This document shows positions 1 to 13,500 of a stretch of 64,000 nt of DNA, piece after piece. This DNA is from Dendrophyllia cribrosa (taxonomy: Eukaryota > Cnidaria > Anthozoa > Scleractinia > Dendrophylliidae), in the NCBI GenBank assembly GCA_024195265.1, contig JAJLRJ010000002.1, positions 3,071,283 through 3,135,282 on the forward strand, read 5' to 3'. Position 1 is the stretch's first letter; each line of letters starts with the position of its first letter. Both the position numbers and the translations under genes were made by a program. Under the pieces are notes generated by a model, which was given only the letters and a program-made list of their open reading frames with translations, was not told the DNA's origin and made no database searches.

Positions 1-1571
1 TCAAGAAAGTGATCACGGCGAGCACAGCATTCTGGGTAAATGTGGACCTTTCAAAATTTCCAATATTCCTCTACGTGGCAAGTACGGATATTTTCTGCAA
101 CCACAACAAATTCTATTGAGCGGGCCGCAAAGCTGGCCTTTGCAACCGGGAAACAAACTGTTCCTTATGGTCTATGCATCATACCTATTACGGTTTTTAG
201 AGCATTTAATTTTAACTATGCTTCGTAACGTGAACCGATCAAATAAGGACGCGCCTGATAGGATGTACTAAATGGATAAATAGGGTAATTTTCAGTCCTT
301 CACATCACTTTCGCGAGCATGGTGACCTAATTTTTTTATTACATTTTTCAAAACAATACTCGGTAGGGAACAATTATTAAAAGTTTCAAAAAATCGTTAG
401 TCAACTTTTATTTCTGAGGAATCACCTTAAGGGCCTTGCAGTCGAATTTTTCTTTGTCGAGCTCAGGGTTCCGCAACAAACATTTCTGGGCTTCAGGGCA
501 CCAGAGACCCCTCAGCCATCTAAAATAACCCAACAGGATGCATTATTTTCTAATTTCATTTAATGACATTTTTCGCATCATTGAATATACTTTACACCAT
601 GACTTCAATTTAATTAAGATGTACATCTAATTCTGTTTCCCCAGAACAAATCGCATAACTATGCACGTTTTACTATTATGAATATTTCACAAATTATTAT
701 AGTAAATACCGATTTAAGCTACGACCATATTGTAGCGTATGCTTGTTTTAATGCACAATTATGATTCAAATGCTGTCATTTTTCTTAGAAAAAGACAAGC
801 TTCATTTTTTTCCCTCTGTCTTTTATAATATACACATGATTTGAAGACTGGATATGAAAGAAAAAAACAACAACAACAGTCGACCAAAACGCAAAAAATA
901 TATAAAAACAAATGATATAGCTATCCACGTTAAGTTGGTATGTTGGGCGAATTGAGGCTTGGTAAGTTAGGAAAACAAGTTTATCAAGTAACAGTCACTA
1001 CGGTTACAAAGAGACAGTAAACCAATCAGAACTCGTAGTGAATTCAAGTATCAGCGGCCAAGCGCGGGAACAGTTGCGCGAACCAAATCACGACCCAGCT
1101 CCGGACTGGCAAAGAAAAACCTTTGTTCTGATTGGTCACATAACGTTATAATTACTACATGCATAATTCATAATTATAAGAATTAAATAATTAATATACA
1201 GTTATTATGAAGTTCAACAAACTCAATATTAATGCAGAACAGATTTTTCTTCGACAAATGAATAGATCAACCTGAAATGGCGGTTGTTAATTGCTCAAAA
1301 GAAAACCAAACAGGCAAACAAATATTTAAAACCTCAAATAGCAAACAAAGTTCTAAAACCGTTAAAGAAAAGACGCATTACTGCAAACAACAGCACATTT
1401 TTCCTTTTCTGCAAATAAACAAAAGAAACTTTTTCTACAAGACACATTATTAAAAGTAATGTGATAATTTTAAATTAGAGTCACTTTAAAGAAAGCGCCA
1501 TTAAATTCGTTAAAAGTCTTGTATTTGGACATAATTAAGTTCGACATACATTTATCTCATTTATACTCTCA
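1..1571. other. RUNDC1 3' flank / 3' UTR, no gene seen
   Basis: AT-rich sequence downstream of the RUNDC1 stop codon. It probably contains the 3' UTR, but the nearest AATAAA on the minus strand is far from the stop (around 410), so I cannot place the poly(A) site. The short open frame at 40-228 has no recognisable domain. Around 960-1140 the sequence looks like worn interspersed repeat. Confidence 0.4.
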
Positions 1572-4500
1572 TTAAGATTCGCCAAACGCGTCATTAATCT
1601 TGGTTAAATGCCTGATGGCTAAATCTTCCGGAAGATGAAAGTTGTACTCGTTTAAACGCTCCAAATGTTCAATCGCTTCGTCCATTCCTAAAAAAAACCA
1701 AAGAACTATCAGTCAATTTAACCACCTGATGAAAGACTCTTTCAAGTGTTTGATATAGCTTCTCAAACTGATCATTAAATACAGAGAAAACGAAGGAATA
1801 AAATCCCAAAATCTATATGGTAATTCGGATTTCTAAACCACCATCAAGCTTGTGATTTTCTTTGTTGAAACTTGAGATTCATTTTTGAAAACTTTTTAAC
1901 ATGGCTTTCAGCTGTCTCTGTTGTTCTTTGAGTAAACAACCGCGCGCTCTTCAATTCATAAGAATACAGATACTTCACGATTTAAAGTGCATCATTTGTA
2001 TCAGGATAACATGACAGGAAAATTTCCATAAATGTATTTCTCTGTAGAGTTTGCGTTCCCGGATTGCAGAGAATGAAATACGCTTTCCGGGGCTAGAACC
2101 AGTAAATAATCCTCTCTTTCCTGGTAAATCCTATTTTAATCCTATTTTAATTTTTTTTCTTATTGTTAAGCGCTTTTGAATATTACTTTATCATATTAGC
2201 GCTTTAGAAATTTATTATTATTATTATTATAAATAAATAAATAAACAACGGGAACAAAATTGAGCGATTTCACAATTTTGTGCCACTTTTCCTTTCTTAC
2301 GGAGAGACTATTTGCTGGCCAAGTGGCTTACTGGCTCAGGTAAAAAGTTGATAATAAAAAACACCCTGTTTCATAGGAGACATACCTGTCTTGAGAAGGA
2401 AGGACCACGACTGATAATGTTCTTCTACAAGTGAAGAACTCTTTGCAATGAGGCGACACCAATATATCAGCCTTTTTTGACTGCAGGAAACACAATAAAT
2501 AGGATCAATGCACGTGACGATTTGGCAGGAAAATTGATCATTCATTTGTCAAAAGTCCTCAGTGTACAGCTTTACTTGTACGCAAGATAAGAATCCACAG
2601 AGTTACCAAATCAAATCGCACCCAGGCCACAGGCAGCCCAGCTCAACAGAACTTCACCAGGAGTCAATTTAATAAAACTTTTACACTTGTAAGTTACAAG
2701 TGTAGCTATTGTTTTCAACCTCTGAAACAATGGCTACGCTTGTAAATTACACTTGTAAAAGTTTTATTAAATTGACCACAGGTTTCTATAAGAAGCGAAA
2801 GGGAAAGTTCGTCCATCGCAGGGTACGTTTACCCCCGAATATTTCGTTAGAGTTTCCAAACAGTTCGCTTGTGTGGGTCATTTATATCCCTGGGCACAGG
2901 CAGACGTCATGGAGCAAATTCTCTTGTCTAAGGAAACAACACGATCGTAGTGAGCAGGCGCACACCACGAACTTTTCGATCAAAACTTCATACACGCTAA
3001 CTTCTAGATTACCGTGCTCGCACCTAGTTAGCTAGAGTACCCTGGGTTTTTTTTTTTCGCATACGGAGGGGTGGAAAAACCGGCAAAAGGGGGGCTCTCG
3101 TGACTCTCCCGCGAAACAAAATACTCTTGTTTTTTCTTCTAATGACATCCATGACACGAAAAAAATAAATAGAACAACCGTCTCAACTTACTTTATCCCG
3201 GCGCAAACAAGAGATTTGAACTGCAAAAGCAACCATAATAAACAGATAAGTGTTAGTTTGAAATAAAATGAAGTACACAACTAGTTGTTTCAGTAATTAA
3301 TAAAGTTATTTAACGTTGGACATGTGTTTCAAATACTGTGCATTCTGGCAGGTCTTACCGTATGGCATAAAATTTGGGGAATTTAATTTTGCGAATAGTA
3401 CGCATGGTCCTGCTTAGAATACAAGTGGCCTCTGCTTTAATGTGTTGTGGCAATTAAACAGAAGAAGAAAGAAAGACAAGGAAACAATTGTGATATTTAC
3501 CATAGCATCCATGCTGCGTCTGCAGGGCTCGTGTGTTGTTTTTATTCTGTGGAGAGTTCTCAGGAGAGTCTACGAACATTACACAATTAAAGCCTAAATT
3601 AGCACATTGAATTTAATGGCCCTTACAAAACATGCAGCCAGTACCCAGCATGCGTGCAGAAGTCTCCAAAGGAAAGAGGATACGTTATAGGCTACCAGTA
3701 CCAAGCACGGTAAAACATGTAATTAGCGAAAAGCGCGGGAAAACATGTAACCAGCGCAAAGCGCGGGAAAACATGTAACCAGCGCAAAGCGCGGGAAAAC
3801 ATGTAACCGGCGCTAAGCGCTGGAAAACATGAAACCGGCGCTAAGCGCTGGAAAACATGTAACCGGCGCTAAGCGCTGGAAAACATGAAACGCTATTAAG
3901 CGCGGTAAAACATGTAACTGTCGTTAACCGCAGCAAAACATGCAACCAGCGCAAAGCGCGGAAAAACATGTAACCGGTGTCAAGCCGCGCAGGAAAACAT
4001 GCATCCACTGCGAATCGCGGAAAAACAGTGCGTTTAGAAACGCCGATTGCCTTGAGATTTGCACCTCATTGGTTGATAAAACAGCATGTTTATGCAACAA
4101 ATTCATCCTGTCATTCGTCCCAGGGTCAAACCCTGGGTCGTGTAATGTGGTTTAAACTTTTAACAACAGTACCTGTTTAGCTGTAACGACGTTATCACCA
4201 TGCACCTCAATACCGAATGCCTCTGATAACCGCCTGGCTGGAGTTGAGTTATATTCTCTACCGCGCTAAAAACAAAACAAACCGAAAATAATAAATAACA
4301 AAAAGGTTATAACCCTCTTCCACGTCACGCTAACATTCAAAATTCTCTACTCGAGGTTTTTTGAGCTCACAGTAAACAGGTTTCCCAGCAACGCACATGA
4401 TGTTGAGTATAAATTTATACGTTTTCTTTCCTCTTTCCATTTTCACCCATGTCTCCATGAAGCTTGCGAGAAAAATTTCTTGTACTCTATGTAGTGCCTG

Positions 4501-7500
4501 CTATGCATGCAGGGCGAACATTCCGTAAACAAACCAAAATTTTAACTAACATTTTAAAGGTGTTTTATATTTCGAAGGTGGAAGAATCAAGATATTTTCA
4601 GATAATTGATTGTTTTTCAGTGAACTTTATGTCCTCGTTTCTTCTCGATTAGAAAAATTTTAATATATAAGTAGTGTAATTAAGTTTTTGTATCTGTAGA
4701 TGCAATCTTAACGTGACAATCGGTGGAAAGATAAATAGATTGTGCAGTACGTTGGATCTGCGGTAGTTCGTAAAACAACGTGGTTCTGACGTCAGTAAGA
4801 TAGATTTTAGTGTGACTACACTAACCTTCATTCCATAATATTCATTAAACAGTTCCCAGATATGCATTCGTTTTGGAATTGATGATCTTGTTGTAGGAAC
4901 AATACAGGCCACAAGTGACTTGGAAGACATGATTCGGTTGTCAACAGACTGAAAGGGCAACCAAACACGGCCATTAACTACACAATGAGTGGTTTTCAAG
5001 TACAGCCGAAAAGAGCTATTAAACTACGACTAATTATGGCTTTGTGGGTTTGCCAGATTTGCTGCTGCAACTAAATATTCGCTGGCTAGAACCGGAAGAA
5101 AATTGGTAAAGTACAAGTATACTAACTTTTTTTTTTGCTAAGTAGATACACCTTGTTCCGGGTAAAAACAATGTTAAGGCAACCAAACGGTTCTTCTAGC
5201 GATTCAGTATCCAGTTTTTTATCTAAGAGTTGTAATGTACCCACCCTGAATAGTCCATGCTGGAAGAGAGCCTTCAATGCCATTGCTAAATCCTTTCTCA
5301 CAACATTCACTAACTCGGCATCTCTGGCATAATCAAACTAAATTGAATGAAACATATCACAAATTAGTTTACAAAACACAACAGGAAGAATAAAATGTTT
5401 CAAAGCTTTCTATCTCTCAGTCCCAAAACCCCAATTTTCTTCAACAACAGTCACGCATTTCTTATAACCTATTCTAAGATTTTAGCATGAACTAGTACAA
5501 CATTCCCTTTGTATAGTATTGTAACTGTCATTAATTTATTGTTTTTCACTCGACCTATCGATAAGCCCAGATAAAATAATAAAGCAGTGGCCGCTCTAGG
5601 GAGGGGACTGGGGGGCTCCCCTCCCTCTGTTCTCCCTCCCCCCCCTCCCTCCCCCTCCTATTCACTTTGACCCCTCCTCCCTCACTTATGATGGAGTCTA
5701 GATCCACCACTTATAAAAAACATTCAGAGTTAACAAGGGTTCAAAGTATTTTAGAGTATACAAGAGTTGACAAGAGTGCAAAAATGGGAAAAGGGTAACC
5801 CTCATTTATGTAATAAACATTCAAGCAGGTTTAAATTCTTTTGTAGTGCAAGACAGTCAGTCAATGAGAAAGTACAAGAGTTGGGGATCAAATGAAAGCA
5901 AGAGGTTGAATTTACTCTCATCGATGCTACCATGATCAAAGTTTGAGCTGCTGAGAACAGACGAGAATGGACAAGAGAGCACAAAAGCCGACGAGAACTG
6001 CAGCGAGGGATTTAACTCTCATCAACCTTTGTTTTCAAGTGATCGGAGCACACTCCTCCAGGCTTACCCTTTCACTGCTCTCTGACAGAGTAGTGTCGGC
6101 AGATGACATTGAACTGGTGCGAATTCTCTGTCGTCTTTTCATGTCTGTTGGAGACCGAGGAGAGCTTGGACCAAACTCTTCACCTTCACTGGGAGGCTCA
6201 CGCGACTTAATATCGATTATTTTCAGAACAGCTTGTTGAAGCTGAGCCAGATGTTCACTGTTAACAACATAAATACATTAACAGTTGGCCTAAAGTGCAA
6301 CTAGCAGAAAGCAGGTAAAAATGGAGACGTTTTGTTCCTGCCCTATGTGAAACTAGGCACATTAAGGACTGAATGATGACGATGACGATGACATTAAACA
6401 GTATAACAGAGAGAATTCATTCATTTATAATTTTAGATTAGTTTATGAATGCATGGGTAATAATGTATGATGTCACATAACATTTTGTTGTTGTTGTTGT
6501 GTTTTTTCTTCAATAAAAGAAACAGTTAACAGTGTAACTCATGCACTATCACAAAAAGAGATGAACCTTACTTACTCATGAAATTCCGAAAATATAGCCT
6601 TGCAAAATATTTATATGGGTCCATGTAAATAACCAGGGCTGTCACTATTTTTCAAATAGGTGGGGAGGTAAAGAAAGTAGACAGGGTCAGTTTGTCAATG
6701 TTCTGTTTTTCTATTAAAGTTGCCAGGGGAAACACATCACAGCCAGGCAAAATCCCCAGCTGGAAGCTCTTATTATACTCTGCTAGCTGTCCTTTTTCAG
6801 TCAATCAAGTGGGCGACCTGATCACCAAAACAAGCTCAGCAAGACTGGAGCAAGTGAACAAGCCGAGGGGAACCAGTGCCCCCTTGGCTCCTGCAGAGAT
6901 ACTGCTGAACCACTTCATGATAGGAACACGACGTATCTACCACTATTGTAATGTAACCGCTGACCATTTTGTGAGTTCATTATTCACTGGTCGGACATCT
7001 TGTTTTAGTTTCGCTTACAAGCACTATCTATGGAAATCTAAGTAATATTGTAACTCGTCGCCTCGTTTGTGCCAATAATACGTAAGTCGATTATTATGTT
7101 TATGTGCTCCGCTCTTTCGTTTCCCAATCTTACTGTATTTTTATCTCATTTCTGTGTATTAGGACTCGTTCATCGTTGAGATTAAAAACCTATTGTCATC
7201 GAGAAGGCTTGTTTTCTTCATGAACGAGTCGTAAACAATGGTAGTCATCGCTTGCACTATCCCTGGCTGCGAGTTCGAGACGCAGGACGTATCCGAGTCG
7301 ATCGCCATCGTGCTGCTAGGAAATCACACCGTGGCACACACCACGAGCTCACAAAGCACTCCTTCTCTGGCGCCCAGCCGAGGGCCGAAATTAACGAGGC
7401 CTACCATCGACATTGGCGTGTCAATTGAAGAGTGGAACATTTTCCTACGACGCTGGGAAGTATTTAGAGCAGGATCTGGGATCAACGAGGCATCAGCCCC

Positions 7501-10500
7501 ATCCCAACTTTTCCAATGTGCTGGAACAGATCTAGGCGACCGTATACTCAAAACAAACCCAAGCATTACATCTGAGGCTCTATCAGCCGTTCTCGCCACT
7601 ATGCGTTCCCTGGCCGTTATCCCTGTCGCAACGTGTGTACTCCGTACCGAACTCTTGCAGCTGCACCAAGAGCGAGACGAGACATTCCGGGCATTTGCAG
7701 CCAGGGTACGAGGGAAAGCCGAGACCTGTGCTTTCGATGCAAGGTGCGAGTGCGGACGGAACGTCGATTACACCGACCATGTGATCCGGGACGTGCTATT
7801 AAATGGCCTGTCCGACCCCGACATTCGCCGAGATGTGCTGGGGACAAAAGATATCCTCACTAAGCCGATCAACGATGTTATCGCGCTTGTAGAGAATAAG
7901 GAAATGGCTCGAAACGCCCTCCCGTCAGCTTCACTCTCCAGCATCTCGACATTCAAGCAGAATAAACAAGCCCAGCGCACGACTCCGCCCTCGGACCCAG
8001 TTCCCGCCCAGTCGGACAGGGACAAGCTTGGTACTTGCCCTGACTGCAAAACCAGTTACAAAATATTCACCGAAAGCGCTCGAGGCTGGAATACCAAGCC
8101 ACACAAGGTGTGCATCAACTGCTACAGAGCATGTCGTCGGAACCAACGTCAGCGCCACTCGCCCCAGGCCCCGACGGCCCAACTTCAGGCCGTTGAGTCT
8201 GACCCTATCTCACAGATCGCAGCCTTCCAAGGCACAGAAACCCCGTCCAATAACGGAGGCTGTGATGACACACCACCCACACATAGGTCTGTCAGTGAGA
8301 CCTTAAGCCACCACATCTTCACTAAGGGAGAATGGAGACGAGCACGCCTCCGTGATCACCCGCGGGTGCCCCTCACTACCAAGCTGGACAGCCGGAAGAC
8401 GACAAAGGATAGCGCACCTCCCTGTGCTCCCCTGCCCCTCGCTGACGTATCTGCGATTATAGACACTGGGGCACAGTCCGACCTCTGGGCGTTATCTGAC
8501 TTCCTCGCATGCGGCTTTTCACGGGCCCACCTGCATCCCATCCGGATGAGCTTGTCCGCTGCCAACCGCTCCCCCATCGCCATCGAAGGAGCATTCTTCG
8601 CTAAGCTGTCCACCAAGTCTCCCGACGGCCGAGAATCGTCATGTCGATCCATGGTATATGTGAGCAGCTCAGTCCACGACATGTACCTATCATATGAGTC
8701 GCTCCTCAACCTTGGCCTCCTGGCAAATGGCTTCCCGGGTGGGAACAGCCCTGATGAACGTCACCAACATGAGCCAGGCATGACACCGCCAATCAATGCC
8801 ACATCCTCGCTCAACGACGGCTGTGATGCAACGCCTAAGCCGCACGGCCCTGCATGCTCGTGCCCAGAGCGACAAACCCCACCACCACGCCCATCGGAGC
8901 TCCCATTCCCATGCAGACCTGAAAACAACACAAGGATGAAGGCTTGGCTCCTCAAAAGATATGGCTCTTCGACATTCAACACCTGCCCCCACCGACCACT
9001 GCCCTGCATGGACGGCCCGCCGATAGAGATACACGTGGAAGCCACTGCCACACCCAAGGCTTGCCACACCCCGGCCAGTATCCCACTTCACTGGCAGCAG
9101 CGAGTCTACGACGACCTCCTCCGCGATGAAGCATTAGGGGGGTCATCGAGCGCGTACCATACGGTGAGCCTGTGACTTGGTGCCATCGCATGGTGATCAC
9201 CCGGAAGCATGATGGCTCCCCGAGGCGCACAGTCGACCTCTCGCCGTTAAACAAATTCTGCAAACGTGAAACATTTTCATCCGAGTCTCCCTTCCAGCTG
9301 GCACGTCGCATCCCCAAAGACACCTGGAAGACAGTCACCGACGCTTGGAACGGATACCACAGCGTACCCCTGCGTGTATCAGACCGACCCCTCACGACAT
9401 TCATTACACCGTTTGGGCGCTGGCGCTACACCAGGGCACCCCAAGGCTTCCTATCCTCGGGAGATGGATACAATCGCCGCTTCGACGCTGTGCTCTCCAC
9501 GTTCGAACGCAAAGAACGCTGTGTGGACGACACCATCCATCACGACACTGACTTGGAGCAGCACTGGTGGAGAACCATTGACCTCCTCACGCGGGTTGGA
9601 CAAGCTGGCATCGTCCTCAACCCAGACAAGTTTCAGTTCGCGGAACGCAGCGTTGACTTTGCTGGCTTCCGGGTGTCCGACACGTCAATTGAGCCACTCC
9701 CAAAATATCTAGATGCTATCAGGGAATTTCCCTCCCCGACCTCCACAACCGACATCAGGAGCTGGTTTGGCCTCGTCAACCAGGTAGCCAACTATGCCCA
9801 GCTGCGCGACCTCATGGCACCCTTCAAACCATTCCTCAGCGCCCGCTGCCAATTCTCATGGTCCCCTGAGCTCGAGGCCGCCTTCCAATCCTCTAAGGAA
9901 GCTATCGTCGAAGCCATACGCAAAGGTGTGGAAATCTTTGACATGCAGCGTCGCACCTGCCTCCGCCCCGACTGGTCCCGGCGTGGCATAGGTTATTTCC
10001 TCCTCCAACAGCACTGTGACTGCCCATCAGGACTCCCCGACTGTTGCCCCGGAGGATGGAGGATCACCCTTGCAGGCTCCCGCTTCCTCTCATCAGCAGA
10101 GCAACGCTACGCTGCCATCGAAGGGGAGGCGCTCGCTGTGGCCTGGGGCCTGGAGCAAACACGCTATTTCACCCAAGGATGCGACAACCTCGTCATTGTA
10201 ACTGACCACAAGCCGCTGACAAAGATATTCGGCGATCGGACACTTGACGAGATATCAAACTCCCGCCTGTTCCGCCTTAAGCAGCGAACACTCCCATGGC
10301 GCTTCGACATCGCCCACTGCCCAGGCAAGACCAACCAAGCTGCTGATGCTGCCTCGCGACACCCCTCGCATTCGAACTCGCTGGAGCCGCCCGATGCCAT
10401 GGAGTCTGCACTATTGGCCTCCATCCGCAACGATGCACAGGAGGTCAGCACCATTCCATGGTCACTCCTCGCTCGCGAGACAGCAGCAGACACCTCCCTC

Positions 10501-13500
10501 AACTATATCATACAGTCGATCGAGACAGGGAAATCAACCTTTGACAACACTGACCCTGCACTGGGACCCCTCTGGCCTGCCTGTGAGTCATTCTACGCGC
10601 ATGATGGTGTGCTGTTGTACCAAGATCGGGTAGTGGTCCCTTCCTCCCTCCGCAACCACATACTGCAGCACCTCCACGCCGCTCATCAAGGAACCTCAAC
10701 AATGGAACAACGCGCACGTGCTATCGTCTACTGGCCAAGGATGTCAAGGGACATTCGTGATACGAGAGAGAGATGCGCCGACTGCAATAGAAACGCCCCA
10801 TCACAAGCCGCCACGCCTCCACACCCTTCCCCACCGCCGTCAACTCCGTTTGAAGCAGTCTTCGCCGATTTCTTCGACTACGGTGGACGTCACTATCTTG
10901 TAGTGGGAGACCGACTCTCGAGCTGGGTGGAGATACTCAGCTCATCAGCAGGCACTGACCTTGGAGGCTCTGCGGGCCTGATTCGCCATCTGCGTTCCTT
11001 CTTTGCCACGTTTGGCGTCCCAGAGGAGTTAGCCAGTGACGGCGGGCCAGAATTCACAGCAGGAAACACAGAGAAGTTCTTGCGCCTCTGGGGTGTACGT
11101 CATCGCCTCTCATCAGTCGGCTTCCCTCAGTCCAATGGCCGGGCAGAAGTTGCTGTTAAAACAGCCAAGCGCCTGTTGATGTCGAACACTGGACCCACAG
11201 GAAACCTCGATCACGACCAATTCCTGCGTGCAATGTTACAGCTACGCAACACCCCCGACCCGGACTGCCATCTCTCCCCAGCGCAGATCATCTTTGGCCG
11301 CCCACTTCGAGACAGCCTGACGTTTGTTAACAAACTGGAGAAATTCTCCAACCCTCACGTTCGTCCCCTATGGCGCCACGCCTGGGCAGCCAAAGAGGAA
11401 GCGCTTAGAACACGTATGGCCCGTACCACGGAGTCTCTCAAGGCCCACTCTAAGCCACTACGCCCCCTATCTATCGGCGAGAGGGTGTTCCTACAAAATC
11501 AACAGGGCAACCACCCAACCAAGTGGGACAGATCAGGCACAGTAGTGGAGTCCACTGGCTACGATCAGTACAGGGTAAAGGTCGACGGTTCTGGACGCCT
11601 GACCCTGCGCAATCGCCGCTTCCTGCGGGCGTACACGCCAGCCACTCCGTCCTTCCCCCCAGAGCCCACAGCGGTACCCCATCTCACCTGTCTCGGCGAC
11701 CAAGCACCTGCATCACCACCAGACAGCCCGTCACCATCGACAACAACATCCACATCGTCGGCACAAGTCCTCACCGACCATTCGTGCCCTGGACCTTCTT
11801 CAGCCCCCGAGACACCAGCATTAGACCAGCAACTGCGCCCAAGACGCATTCGGCAACCCCCTAAGCGCTATGAGCCGGAAACTGGGAACTGGATTGAACG
11901 TTAAGAGTTTAGTTCGCCCCTCTATAAGACTATAGCGTCTCGAACTGGGGGGGATGCAGAGATACTGCTGAACCACTTCATGATAGGAACACGACGTATC
12001 TACCACTATTGTAATGTAACCGCTGACCATTTTGTGAGTCCATTATTCACTGGTCGGACATCTTGTTTTAGTTTCGCTTACAAGCACTATCTATGGAAAT
12101 CTAAGTAATATTGTAACTCGTCGCCTCGTTTGTGCCAATAATACGTAAGTCGATTATTATGTTTATGTGCTCCGCTCTTTCGTTTCCCAATCTTACTGTA
12201 TTTTTATCTCATTTCTGTGTATTAGGACTCGTTCATCGTTGAGATTAAAAACCTATTGTCATCGAGAAGGCTTGTTTTCTTCAGCTCCCATAACCTTCGT
12301 TCACTCAATCAATCCCCGATAGTGTATGTGCTCGACCACTCAACTATCTAGATGGGGCTGCTAGTAGTCTAAGCTCTTATTGACAGCCATGATAACAATC
12401 TCAAACCCAACTTGTAAAAAAAAAGATCAAAAGTGTCTTACAAGTATCCAGGAGCAGCCACAGATGTAGCTTTCTTTATAATCTGGTCTTGAATCTGTTT
12501 TCCAGTACAACCAAACTGACTGAAAACATAACCAACACAGCACAATCAGTCATGCAAATGTAACTCACACAAGCAAGGCTGCAAATAACAGCCCACTGTC
12601 CAACAAAGTCTAGTCAATTTGGCATTTTGACTGGTGAAAGCTTAAACTGGCCTGACAGACAAACTGGGTTGTTCTGCTACAATTAAATTCACATGAATTT
12701 AACATGTTTTTTATTTTTGCCCAGGGGATTTGCACCCATCTGTGAATCATGAGGGACAAAATTGTCCAACCAGACTGGCTTCTTGTCAGGTCAATATTGT
12801 CCCTGGACTGACAAATGACTTGCTTAGAGAACAAAATTATTTGCAGGATTGCATGAGTACACATTTCAAATACAGGGAATAAATGGTCACTTGAATTTAA
12901 CTGGCCTCACCTTATTGCAAACAACTGTAAAATTGCAAGTGCTCGTTTAATTATTGCAACACTTGCATCCCGAATTTTCTGAAAGAAAAAAATAGAGGAA
13001 ACTTATGGTAAGCTAGTGGACTCTTTTAAAGAGAACCTCTTCTCTTGAAAGAAAGCAGACATGTCCTACCTTACTGCGGACCTGTTCAGGTGTTGCTGGG
13101 ATGGGCGGCACATGAAGACAGCACCCACTGCCCTCTTCACCTGACAGATTCTCTGATAAGCTGTAGTCACAGGTGTAGTCCAAGTCATTTAAGCTTTCTG
13201 AGGAGTACTCTGTGGACATATGAGAACCACCTTTGCCCTAAAAAAATACCAAAAGAAAAGGAAGTAAATAAATGACTTACACAGGTTTTGGCATCTCCAC
13301 AATCAGGTAGCCCAAGACTGTACAAAAACACGGAGCTGGGTTAGACAAGGCTAAAAATTCTGTATTACCCTTAGTCGATCCTTGTGTGGCTTTCTGTTTC
13401 GTTTTGCATGCACAGGACATGGACATATTTTAGCACGTTCAGTTCGTTCTTCGGCATTTTCAACTTCACCTGAAATAAGCAGATTGAGAATGCATTGAGT

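Larger units (their letters stand above)
6892..12283 (+). mobile_element. Intact Ty3/gypsy LTR retrotransposon, 5.39 kb
   Basis: Two 329-bp direct LTRs (6892-7220 and 11955-12283) bound an internal region with a gag-protease ORF and a pol ORF. The element is flanked by a perfect 5-bp target duplication GCTCC (6887-6891, 12284-12288). The LTRs start TG, end CA, and differ at one position that I could find (T versus C near offset 102). Domain order is protease, reverse transcriptase, RNase H, integrase, which defines Ty3/gypsy (Metaviridae). It lies in RUNDC1 intron 14, antisense to that gene. Its codons are far more GC-rich than the surrounding intron, consistent with recent arrival. Both ORFs are open over their full length, so it may be competent; that is inference. 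Confidence 0.95.

Noticed and set aside
9172..9174. ATG at 9172 as the true start of pol
   Set aside because: It falls inside conserved RT N-terminal sequence whose upstream half is read in the gag frame, so frameshifting is likelier.
8690..9404. Long minus-strand frames opposite gag and pol
   Set aside because: GC-rich coding sequence leaves antisense frames open by chance; no recognisable domain, and the plus strand carries clear retroelement domains.
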